A model generated the notes under the pieces. It did not search any database. It saw only the letters and a list, made by a program, of their open reading frames with translations, and was not told the DNA's origin. The position numbers were made by a program, and so were the translations under genes. Source: Anabaena sp. WA102 (lineage in GTDB: Bacteria; Cyanobacteriota; Cyanobacteriia; Cyanobacteriales; Nostocaceae). From it: a stretch of DNA of 64,000 bases. Position 1 is the stretch's first letter. Each line of letters begins with the position of its first letter. Of the stretch, positions 8,293 through 15,881 are shown piece by piece. The stretch spans positions 4,716,001 through 4,780,000 of the forward strand of contig NZ_CP011456.1 in assembly GCF_001277295.1 (NCBI RefSeq). The letters are read 5' to 3'.

Positions 8293-9288
8293 ATGCTGGC
8301 TTATTTTCTAGCGTTGGTAATCGGTTTTGGCAGTCTCGCCATTTATTTATCAGCCTTCTTTTTTCCAGAAATCCATCGCAAGAATGATTTTATCTGGAGT
8401 GGTGTTGGGCTATTCTACGCTTTAGTGTTATGGATTTTTGCATCTCGAATTACTGGGGGGCTATTACTAGGTCATGTAGCTAGTGTGGCAATGTTGGTAT
8501 GGTTTGTGGCACAAACCCTTTCATTACGGCGACAACTTGCTCCCGCAGGACAACAAACTCCTCTCCCCAGTCCTGAGCTAATTAAGATTAGTTTCCAATC
8601 GCAAATGTCAAAGTTTTCTGTGAAAGAGAAATTTGGACAGTTATCAAGCTTCGTTGCTGGTGTATTTGGTGGTGCTAAAGCGAAGATACAGCAGACTGTG
8701 AACAAAAAGCCAGTGATCAAAACTGCTGAGGAGATTTTGCAAACAACTCCAACTGAAGCAACGCCACCGTCAGTATTACCAGATGAGTCGGTAACTGCTA
8801 CCCCAGCAATTACAACTGAAAGTTTATCAGCGGAGACTTTTGCTCAATCTCCTATTTTGGAAATGGTGGAAATATCACCAACTCCACCCCCTGTGATTGA
8901 GGAAGAACAGGTAATTCCGTCAACAGCACCGGAACCGGAAACTGTGGTGGAAATAACTCAAACTGAAGTTGTAATTTCAGAGTCATCCATAACAGAAGAA
9001 ACGGAAACTGTAGTCGAGATCATTCAAACTGAGGTTGTAATTTCCGAAACTCCTACAGCAGGGTCAACTGAAGCTGTGGTCGAGATAATTCAAACTGAGG
9101 TGGTTATTGCCATAGAAGAAACTAGCGAAACGGCAGATGCACCAGAAATAAGTTCCCCAAATCCAGTGACATCAGAGTTATTAGCCGCAGAAGCAGCCGA
9201 AAAGTCTGATATGACCATTGAGGAAGTTAAATCAGTTGGGGAAGCATTGCCAGAACAAATCCCACTAAATAAACCAGTCGAGGAGTAA
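8293..9288 (+). CDS. ycf66: Ycf66 family membrane protein
   Basis: 331 residues; ATG preceded by 'aaggagg' 8 nt upstream. Residues 1-75 contain three hydrophobic segments (MLAYFLALVIGFGSLAIYLS; FIWSGVGLFYALVLWIFA; GHVASVAMLVWFVAQTLSL) matching the Ycf66 family of cyanobacteria and plastids, of unknown function. The rest (about 135-331) is acidic and low-complexity, rich in E, T, P and V, with three imperfect copies of 'VVEIIQTEVVI' spaced about 24 residues apart. The tail is probably exposed to the cytosol or stroma side and disordered. The long tail is specific to some cyanobacterial members. Confidence 0.85.
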   Translation: MLAYFLALVIGFGSLAIYLSAFFFPEIHRKNDFIWSGVGLFYALVLWIFASRITGGLLLGHVASVAMLVWFVAQTLSLRRQLAPAGQQTPLPSPELIKISFQSQMSKFSVKEKFGQLSSFVAGVFGGAKAKIQQTVNKKPVIKTAEEILQTTPTEATPPSVLPDESVTATPAITTESLSAETFAQSPILEMVEISPTPPPVIEEEQVIPSTAPEPETVVEITQTEVVISESSITEETETVVEIIQTEVVISETPTAGSTEAVVEIIQTEVVIAIEETSETADAPEISSPNPVTSELLAAEAAEKSDMTIEEVKSVGEALPEQIPLNKPVEE

Positions 9289-9339
9289 TTAAGAGGATTT
9301 ACGCTGCTGATTCTAATAAATCAAAGGAATCTGGGTAGT

Positions 9340-10434
9340 TTATGATACTGCTGCCGCTGGATTAAGTCCCAATTGGGATAATAAACGGTCAATATCAAAA
9401 TGCTCAGACATAAGAGAGCGAATGCACTCTATTTTAATTGGTTCATGAACACGAACTTGACCAAAGGTGCGATCAATTATCTCTACTGTGGTGAGAGTGT
9501 CTAAATCCACGGATAAAATCGGGATTTCTAACTCTTCAGCGCGGTTGAGGATAAAGGCAGGGGGTGGTAGTTGTCCAGTCAGGATGAGGCATTGAGTAGA
9601 TGTTTCTAAGGCTGCTTGTTGAATTTCAACGCGATCGCCTCCTGTCACTACTGCCATATTCTGACGTTTGCGGAAGTATTTGACGGCGGAGTTGACGTTC
9701 ATTGCCCCAATGGCTAGACTTTCGACTAATAAATCTAGGCGATCGCTCCGACAAAGAACTTCCGCGTTTAACTGCTTGACTAATTCTCCTACACTCACAC
9801 TGCGGAGGACATCGCTTTTGGGCAATGTTGCGAGGACGGAAATTCCCTGTTTTTCTAGGAATGGGCGTAAGAGTGTGTGAACTAACTCTAATTTTTCGTG
9901 AGGTACTTCATTAATTACCACACCCATTAACCGTTTGCCTAATTGCTGTTTAGCAAATAATAAGGCCTCAACAGAAGTTAGTGATTGATAACGGCTAATT
10001 AACAGTACAGGAGCATCTAATTTTTCTGCTAATTCTAGTAAGGACAATCCAAATAAATTTCCTTCTGATAAGTTAGCAGGCCCTTCTAAGATTACCAAAT
10101 TACTCTTTGGTATTTGTGAATACTTTTGTACTAGTAACTCTTGATAGTTAGTTGTATCTTCTCCCTGTAAGCGTTTCTGGACGGTAATTTCATCCAAAGA
10201 TAATAAAGTGGGAGCAATGCGGTTGTCTGGCAGGTTAAGGTTATGAGTAATGAACTGGACATCTTCTTCAACTACTGTTCCCGCAGATGTCTTGACAAAA
10301 TTACCCAAAGGTTTGCCATAAGCAATGTCCAAACCTTTTTGTTTTAGCTGATGAGACAAACCTAAAACTGTTGCAGATTTGCCACTGTAAGCTTCAACTG
10401 ATCCAACCAGCAAGTATTTAGCAAGTGTTGGCAC
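9340..10434 (-). CDS. BioD-like P-loop / DRTGG-domain protein (phosphotransacetylase N-terminal-like)
   Basis: 364 residues. Begins 'YLLVGSVEAYSGKSATVLGL', a P-loop (GSVEAYSGKS) of the AAA_26/BioD type found in the N-terminal half of long Pta proteins, and has a DRTGG-like domain over about 210-320 ('NMAVVTGGDRVEIQQAALET', 'CLILTGQLPP'). The C-terminal catalytic phosphotransacetylase domain is absent, so acetyl-P synthesis is unlikely. Annotated in cyanobacteria as 'phosphotransacetylase family protein'; its real role, perhaps nucleotide sensing, is unknown. Monocistronic. Confidence 0.8.
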   Translation of the reverse strand: MPTLAKYLLVGSVEAYSGKSATVLGLSHQLKQKGLDIAYGKPLGNFVKTSAGTVVEEDVQFITHNLNLPDNRIAPTLLSLDEITVQKRLQGEDTTNYQELLVQKYSQIPKSNLVILEGPANLSEGNLFGLSLLELAEKLDAPVLLISRYQSLTSVEALLFAKQQLGKRLMGVVINEVPHEKLELVHTLLRPFLEKQGISVLATLPKSDVLRSVSVGELVKQLNAEVLCRSDRLDLLVESLAIGAMNVNSAVKYFRKRQNMAVVTGGDRVEIQQAALETSTQCLILTGQLPPPAFILNRAEELEIPILSVDLDTLTTVEIIDRTFGQVRVHEPIKIECIRSLMSEHFDIDRLLSQLGLNPAAAVS

Positions 10435-10710
10435 GTATGCACTCCTAATTTCAAAAGTTTGTACAACTCAGCTAGGTGTCTACTAATTTTAGTGCAATAG
10501 GCGGAAGGTAAATAGCTTTAGTAATCCTAATTGCCTGAATTTTCAAAATTAAATGGGAATAAATCTAGCTGTGGTAGCTATTGTAGCGATTTTGATAGTC
10601 CCAATTAATAAAGTAATCCTAATTGTGATAGCCTCATCAGTCTTAAACTCGCTTGTATTTGTCAAGTGCTGCTGTAAGCAATTTGCCTAATCACCACCGA
10701 AGAACAACAC

Positions 10711-10734
10711 GCGATCGCATTACCGATTTTAACC
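10711..10734. repeat. Left 24-bp direct repeat flanking the Rpn array
   Basis: 'gcgatcgcattaccga(t)tttaacc' here is repeated at 14935-14958 with one change (c for t). The pair starts with a HIP1 octamer and brackets the whole five-gene array. Otherwise the 350-bp gap 10435-10781 contains nothing recognisable except the leader of the first Rpn gene. Confidence 0.8.
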
Positions 10735-10781
10735 TTTTTTGTGCTATACAGGAAATATTAAACAGAATTTTCTAAATAGTT

Positions 10782-11618
10782 ATGGCTGCAAAATACTTTA
10801 ATCCTTATACAGATTTCGGTTTTAAGAAACTGTTCGGTGAGGAAGGCAGTAAAGATCTACTCATTGATTTTCTCAACCAACTTCTACCAATACATCATCA
10901 AATTCAACAATTAACCTTTAAAAATTCAGAAAATCTAGCTGATACCATAGCAGAACGTAAAGCCATATTTGATATTTACTGCGAAAGTAAAACTGGTGAT
11001 AAGTTTATTGTGGAAATGCAAAAAGCAAAAATCAAGCATTTCAAAGATAGAGCCTTATTTTATTCCACATTCCCCATTCGTGAACAATCAGAAAAAGGCG
11101 ATTGGAATTTCTTTTTACTACCCGTCTATTTTATCGCCATTTTAGATTTTGAATATGACGAAAATACAACATCTAAATTTAGGCGCGATGTATGTCTAAA
11201 AGATCAAGATGGTGATATTTTCTTTGATAAATTAAACTTTAAATTTTTACAAATGCCATTATTTAATAAGCAAGAAAATGAATTAATAACACATTTTGAC
11301 AAATGGCTGTATTTTTTGAAGAATCTAGAAAGTTTTAATCATATACCCGCAATACTAAATGAACCAATATTTCAGAAAGGCTTTGAAATAGCGGAAATAT
11401 CTCACTTAAATGTGGAGCAGTATGAACAATATAAGAAGAGTTTAGTGCAGTATTTAGAAGTGAAAAATGTATTTGATACAGCCTTTGAAGAAGGTGAGAA
11501 AGCTGGTATTGAGAAAGGAATTGAGAAGGTTGCCAAAGCATTGAAAGAGCAAAATATAGCTATAGAAATTATTGCAGAATCAACTGGCTTATCATACGAG
11601 GCTATTAAAAGAATTTGA
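10782..11618 (+). CDS. Rpn family recombination-promoting nuclease, array copy 1
   Basis: 278 residues of the Rpn/PDDEXK_2 family (PF12784), linked in E. coli to RecA-independent recombination and, for some members, to anti-phage toxicity. Core residues D64 ('IFDIYCE') and E78-x-Q80 ('FIVEMQ') are present. The C-terminus holds two GIEK repeats (11505-11528) followed by the typical 'ALKEQNIAIEIIAESTGLSY' tail. Unlike copies 2-5 its leader lacks the ~45 bp with the 'ggagg' Shine-Dalgarno; the ATG follows 'ttttctaaatagtt' directly. An in-frame GTG at 11445 could start a short C-terminal product. Confidence 0.93.
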   Translation: MAAKYFNPYTDFGFKKLFGEEGSKDLLIDFLNQLLPIHHQIQQLTFKNSENLADTIAERKAIFDIYCESKTGDKFIVEMQKAKIKHFKDRALFYSTFPIREQSEKGDWNFFLLPVYFIAILDFEYDENTTSKFRRDVCLKDQDGDIFFDKLNFKFLQMPLFNKQENELITHFDKWLYFLKNLESFNHIPAILNEPIFQKGFEIAEISHLNVEQYEQYKKSLVQYLEVKNVFDTAFEEGEKAGIEKGIEKVAKALKEQNIAIEIIAESTGLSYEAIKRI

Positions 11619-11743
11619 GCGAATAATGCCAACTGATAGACTTGCGCCCATTTTTTGTGCTATACAGGAAATATTAGACAGAGTTTTCTAAATACATAGT
11701 TATTCAGCGAGTATTTCATTAAAATAATCTTGGAGGAGTAGTT

Positions 11744-12568
11744 ATGTCCGCAAAATACTTTAATCCTTATACAGATTTCGGTTTTAAGAAACTGTTCGGT
11801 GAAGAAGGCAGTAAAGACTTACTCATGGATTTTCTCAACCAACTTCTACCAATACATCATCAAATTCAACAATTAACCTTTAAAAATCCAGAAAATCTAG
11901 CTGATACCATAGCAGAACGTAAAGCCATATTTGATATTTACTGCGAAAGTAAAACTGGTGATAAGTTTATTGTGGAAATGCAAAAAGCAAAAATCAAGCA
12001 TTTCAAAGATAGAGCCTTATTCTATTCCACATTTCCCATTCGTGAACAATCAGAAAAAGGTGATTGGAATTTCTTTTTACTACCTGTCTATTTTATCGCC
12101 ATTTTAGATTTCGAGTATGATGAAAATACAACATCTAAATTTAGGCGCGATGTATGTCTAAAAGATCAAGATGGTGATATTTTCTTTGATAAATTAAACT
12201 TTAAATTTTTACAAATGCCATTATTTAATAAGCAAGAAAATGAATTAATAACACATTTTGACAAATGGCTGTATTTTTTGAAGAACTTAGAAAGTTTTAA
12301 TCATATACCCGTGATATTAAATGAACCAATATTTCAGAAAGGGTTTGAAATAGCGGAAATATCTCACTTAAATGTGGAGCAGTATGAACAATATAAGAAG
12401 AGTTTAGTGCAGTATTTAGAAGTGAAGAATGTATTTGATACAGCCTTTGAAGAAGGTGAGAAAGCTGGTATTGAGAAGGTTGCCAAAGCATTGAAAGAGC
12501 AAAATATAGCTATAGAAATCATTGCAGAATCAACTGGTTTATCTTATGAAGCTATTAAAAGAATTTGA
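11744..12568 (+). CDS. Rpn family recombination-promoting nuclease, array copy 2
   Basis: 274 residues, nearly identical to copy 1 (start MSAKYF instead of MAAKYF), with the same D64 and E78-x-Q80 core. Only one GIEK unit (12467-12478) precedes 'VAKALKEQ', the minimum in the array. The ATG is preceded by 'ttggaggagtagtt', a strong Shine-Dalgarno at good spacing. The leader 'gtgctatacaggaaatatta' from 11657 is shared by all copies. Family as for copy 1; intact. Confidence 0.93.
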   Translation: MSAKYFNPYTDFGFKKLFGEEGSKDLLMDFLNQLLPIHHQIQQLTFKNPENLADTIAERKAIFDIYCESKTGDKFIVEMQKAKIKHFKDRALFYSTFPIREQSEKGDWNFFLLPVYFIAILDFEYDENTTSKFRRDVCLKDQDGDIFFDKLNFKFLQMPLFNKQENELITHFDKWLYFLKNLESFNHIPVILNEPIFQKGFEIAEISHLNVEQYEQYKKSLVQYLEVKNVFDTAFEEGEKAGIEKVAKALKEQNIAIEIIAESTGLSYEAIKRI

Positions 12569-12687
12569 GTGAATCATGCCAATTGATAGACTTACGCCCA
12601 TTTTTTGTGCTATACAGGAAATATTAGACAGAGTTTTCTAAAGTTATTCAGCGAGTATTTCATTAAAATAATCTTGGAGGAGTAGTT

Positions 12688-13560
12688 ATGTCCGCAAAAT
12701 ACTTTAATCCTTATACAGATTTCGGTTTTAAGAAACTGTTCGGTGAGGAAGGCAGTAAAGATCTACTCATTGATTTTCTCAACCAACTTCTACCAATACA
12801 TCATCAAATTCAACAATTAACCTTTAAAAATCCAGAAAATCTAGCTGATACCATAGCAGAACGTAAAGCCATATTTGATATTTATTGCGAAAGTAAAACT
12901 GGTGATAAGTTTATTGTGGAAATGCAAAAAGCAAAAATTAAGCATTTCAAAGATAGAGCCTTATTTTATTCCACATTCCCCATTCGTGAACAATCAGAAA
13001 AAGGCGATTGGAATTTCTTTTTACTACCTGTCTATTTTATCGCCATTTTAGATTTCGAGTATGATGAAAAGACAACATCTAAATTTAGGCGCGATGTATG
13101 TCTAAAAGATCAAGATGGTGATATTTTCTTTGATAAATTAAACTTTAAATTTTTACAAATGCCATTATTTAATAAACAAGAAAATGAATTAATAACGCAT
13201 TTTGATAAATGGCTGTATTTTTTGAAGAACTTAGAAAGTTTTAATCATATACCCGTGATATTAAATGAACCAATATTTCAGAAAGGGTTTGAAATAGCGG
13301 AAATATCTCACTTAAATGTGGAGCAGTATGAACAATATAAGAAGAGTTTAGTGCAGTATTTAGAAGTGAAGAATGTATTTGATACAGCCTTTGAAGAAGG
13401 TGAAAAGTCCGGTATTGAGAAAGGTATTGAGAAAGGTATTGAGAAAGGTATTGAGAAAGGTATTGAGAAAGTTGCTAAAGCTTTGAAAGAGCAAAATATA
13501 GCCATAGAAATTATTGCAGAATCAACTGGTTTATCATACGAAGCTATTCAAAGAATTTGA
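12688..13560 (+). CDS. Rpn family recombination-promoting nuclease, array copy 3
   Basis: 290 residues, the longest copy, because five GIEK units (13411-13470, codons ggt-att-gag-aaa) lie before the conserved tail. Starts MSAKYF; 'ggaggagtagtt' ribosome site as in copy 2. The junction reads 'KSGIEK' (Ser) where copies 1, 2 and 5 have 'KAGIEK' (Ala), a marker shared with copy 4. Nuclease core intact. One tail change: 'AIQRI' instead of 'AIKRI'. Confidence 0.93.
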   Translation: MSAKYFNPYTDFGFKKLFGEEGSKDLLIDFLNQLLPIHHQIQQLTFKNPENLADTIAERKAIFDIYCESKTGDKFIVEMQKAKIKHFKDRALFYSTFPIREQSEKGDWNFFLLPVYFIAILDFEYDEKTTSKFRRDVCLKDQDGDIFFDKLNFKFLQMPLFNKQENELITHFDKWLYFLKNLESFNHIPVILNEPIFQKGFEIAEISHLNVEQYEQYKKSLVQYLEVKNVFDTAFEEGEKSGIEKGIEKGIEKGIEKGIEKVAKALKEQNIAIEIIAESTGLSYEAIQRI

Positions 13561-13679
13561 GTTAATCATGCCAATTGATAGACTTACGCCCATTTTTTGT
13601 GCTATACAGGAAATATTAGACAGAGTTTTCTAAAGTTATTCAGCGAGTATTTCATTAAAATAATCTTGGAGGAGTAGTT

Positions 13680-14540
13680 ATGTCCGCAAAATACTTTAAT
13701 CCTTATACAGATTTCGGTTTTAAGAAACTGTTCGGTGAGGAAGGCAGTAAAGATCTACTCATTGATTTTCTCAACCAACTTCTACCAATACATCATCAAA
13801 TTCAACAATTAACCTTTAAAAATCCAGAAAATCTAGCTGATACCATAGCAGAACGTAAAGCCATATTTGATATTTACTGCGAAAGTAAAACTGGTGATAA
13901 GTTTATTGTGGAAATGCAAAAAGCAAAAATCAAGCATTTCAAAGATAGAGCCTTATTCTATTCCACATTTCCCATTCGTGAACAATCAGAAAAAGGTGAT
14001 TGGAATTTCTTTTTACTACCTGTCTATTTTATCGCCATTTTAGATTTCGAGTATGATGAAAATACAACATCTAAATTTAGGCGCGATGTATGTCTAAAAG
14101 ATCAAGATGGTGATATTTTCTTTGATAAATTAAACTTTAAATTTTTACAAATGCCATTATTTAATAAGCAAGAAAATGAATTAATAACACATTTTGACAA
14201 ATGGCTGTATTTTTTGAAGAACTTAGAAAGTTTTAATCATATACCCGTGATATTAAATGAACCAATATTTCAGAAAGGGTTTGAAATAGCGGAAATATCT
14301 CACTTAAATGTGGAGCAGTATGAACAATATAAGAAGAGTTTAGTGCAGTATTTAGAAGTGAAGAATGTATTTGATACAGCCTTTGAAGAAGGTGAAAAGT
14401 CCGGTATTGAGAAGGGCATTGAGAAGGGTATTGAGAAAGGCATTGAGAAGGTTGCTAAAGCTTTGAAAGAGCAAAATATAGCTATAGAAATTATTGCAGA
14501 ATCAACTGGTTTATCTTATGAAGCTATTAAAAGAATTTGA
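13680..14540 (+). CDS. Rpn family recombination-promoting nuclease, array copy 4
   Basis: 286 residues with four GIEK units (14403-14450). The units use mixed synonymous codons (ggc/ggt, aag/aaa), unlike the homogeneous run in copy 3, so the repeat number changed independently rather than by simple copying. Starts MSAKYF, 'ggaggagtagtt' before the ATG, nuclease core intact. Spacing between leaders of successive copies is 916, 950, 992 and 980 bp; the variation comes from the GIEK number and from leader differences, including the deletion in copy 1. Confidence 0.93.
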   Translation: MSAKYFNPYTDFGFKKLFGEEGSKDLLIDFLNQLLPIHHQIQQLTFKNPENLADTIAERKAIFDIYCESKTGDKFIVEMQKAKIKHFKDRALFYSTFPIREQSEKGDWNFFLLPVYFIAILDFEYDENTTSKFRRDVCLKDQDGDIFFDKLNFKFLQMPLFNKQENELITHFDKWLYFLKNLESFNHIPVILNEPIFQKGFEIAEISHLNVEQYEQYKKSLVQYLEVKNVFDTAFEEGEKSGIEKGIEKGIEKGIEKVAKALKEQNIAIEIIAESTGLSYEAIKRI

Positions 14541-14659
14541 GCGAATTATACCAATTGATAGACTTGCGCCCATTTTTTGTGCTATACAGGAAATATTAAA
14601 CAGAGTTTTCTAAAGTTATTCAGTGAGTATTTCGTTAAAATAATCTTGAAGGAGTAGTT

Positions 14660-14908
14660 ATGGCTGCAAAATACTTTAATCCTTATACAGATTTTGGCTA
14701 TCAACAATATAAGAAGAGTTTAGTCCAGTATTTAGAGGTGAAAAATGTATTTGATACAGCCTTTGAAGAAGGTGAGAAAGCTGGTATTGAGAAAGGTATT
14801 GAGAAAGGTATTGAGAAAGTTGCTAAAGCTTTGAAAGAGCAAAATATAGCCATAGAAATTATTGCAGAATCAACTGGTTTATCTTATGAAACTATTAAAA
14901 GAATTTGA
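14660..14908 (+). CDS. Internally deleted Rpn paralogue, array copy 5 (82 aa, C-terminal-domain only)
   Basis: Has its own leader, ribosome site ('gaaggagtagtt') and ATG, encodes the first 13 residues of Rpn (MAAKYFNPYTDFG), then jumps in frame to 'YQQYKKSLVQYLEVKNVF', three GIEK units (14783-14818) and the complete tail. The whole nuclease core (D64, E78, Q80) is gone. The product corresponds to the C-terminal domain, which in E. coli Rpn genes is made separately from an internal start and blocks the full toxin (RpnS). The internal GTG of copies 1-4 is GTC here. It may be a free-standing antitoxin or just a deletion product. Confidence 0.8.
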   Translation: MAAKYFNPYTDFGYQQYKKSLVQYLEVKNVFDTAFEEGEKAGIEKGIEKGIEKVAKALKEQNIAIEIIAESTGLSYETIKRI

Positions 14909-14934
14909 GTGAATCATGCCAATTGATAGACTTG

Positions 14935-14958
14935 GCGATCGCATTACCGACTTTAACC
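14935..14958. repeat. Right 24-bp direct repeat flanking the Rpn array
   Basis: Matches 10711-10734 at 23 of 24 bases and begins with the same HIP1 octamer. It marks the end of the array and is followed by ordinary repeat DNA. Confidence 0.8.
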
Positions 14959-14965
14959 CCACGGA

Positions 14966-15052
14966 AGGTGATTCCTACGGAGCGCTTCGCTATCGCTCTC
15001 AGCTTTGAGTTAATTTGAGGGTGCGATAGCGAAGCGCGACCTAGGAATCGCA
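14966..15052. repeat. Imperfect palindrome with 'gcgcttcgctatcgc' arms
   Basis: 'gattcctacggagcgcttcg...tatcgc' faces 'gcgatag...cgaagcgcgacctaggaatc' with about 28 bp between the arms. This is a common type of dispersed cyanobacterial hairpin element. It fills most of the 225-bp gap before the UPF0175 gene. Confidence 0.7.
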
Positions 15053-15134
15053 CCACAACCCAGATATCGCCGTATACTTTGAGTTAATCATGATCTTTGT
15101 TATTATTTTATCAACCTTTGCTATACAATAAATC

Positions 15135-15389
15135 ATGTCTTTGCAACTCAAAATTAACTACCCCGAAACTTTACCTGATGCTGTTGGTAAAACTAGAGAA
15201 CAGTTTGAACAAGAAGCAAAATGGGCAATGGCAGTTAAACTATATGAAATGAAACGCCTTTCTTCTGGTATGGCTGCGGCGTTACTGGGAGTAGAGAGAG
15301 TAACTTTTATTCTTAAATTAAATGATTATGGAGTGCCATTAATTGATTTAAGTGCAGAGGAATTATTATCAGATATAGAAAAGGCCTAA
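15135..15389 (+). CDS. UPF0175 family protein (probable antitoxin)
   Basis: 84 residues: 'REQFEQEAKWAMAVKLYEM' then 'LSSGMAAALLGVERVTFI', a small helix-turn-helix-like core typical of UPF0175 proteins, which are often encoded next to a PIN-domain toxin. No toxin follows on the same strand; the next gene is a minus-strand addiction-module protein. The family call is good, partner lost or elsewhere. Confidence 0.85.
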   Translation: MSLQLKINYPETLPDAVGKTREQFEQEAKWAMAVKLYEMKRLSSGMAAALLGVERVTFILKLNDYGVPLIDLSAEELLSDIEKA

Positions 15390-15420
15390 CACGAGTGAAA
15401 TTGTTATTAATACTTCTTAT

Positions 15421-15639
15421 TTAATCTCTAATTGAAGCTTTGATTTCTTGCCATGTCATTACATCATCTGGATTTGTTTCATAATCACTAATCCGACGAT
15501 CAAGTTCTCGTTTTTGCGCTGCTGTTAAATCGGGATAAGCCTGTTCTGCTGCGATACTTTCTAAAATATCTTGTACAATCTGAATTCTATCTGCAATACT
15601 CAGGGCTTTGATTTCATTTAAAATTACACTGATGTTCAT
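15421..15639 (-). CDS. Addiction module protein (RelE-partner antitoxin-like)
   Basis: 72 residues with 'LSIADRIQIVQDILESIA' and 'LTAAQKRELDRRISDYETNP', matching the 'putative addiction module component' family (PF09720/TIGR02574), usually encoded beside a RelE/ParE toxin. No toxin gene overlaps its 3' end here, so it is an orphan antitoxin. It converges on the UPF0175 gene with a 30-bp gap. Confidence 0.88.
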   Translation of the reverse strand: MNISVILNEIKALSIADRIQIVQDILESIAAEQAYPDLTAAQKRELDRRISDYETNPDDVMTWQEIKASIRD

Positions 15640-15881
15640 GTTGACTAAACTTCAATAGGAATATTTTCTAGTGTAGGTTATCGCATAGCTCAAAACACTA
15701 TTTTACTATTAACCTATTGGTTGACATTGGATTTATTTATCCTTATATATCGTTTTTATGTAAAATTCTTATGTATCATAATATCAATTTTTGTGTATCA
15801 ATCATATAGTATAATAAATTGCTTGCTATAAATTTACTAGCAAGTAGGCTAAAAATCTTCTTATTTCAGGAGTTATTTAAC

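Noticed and set aside
11335..14908. Minus-strand ORFs inside the Rpn copies
   Set aside because: They recur only because the genes are duplicated; sequence (FSIPFSIP runs) is the antisense of the GIEK repeats, with no ribosome sites.
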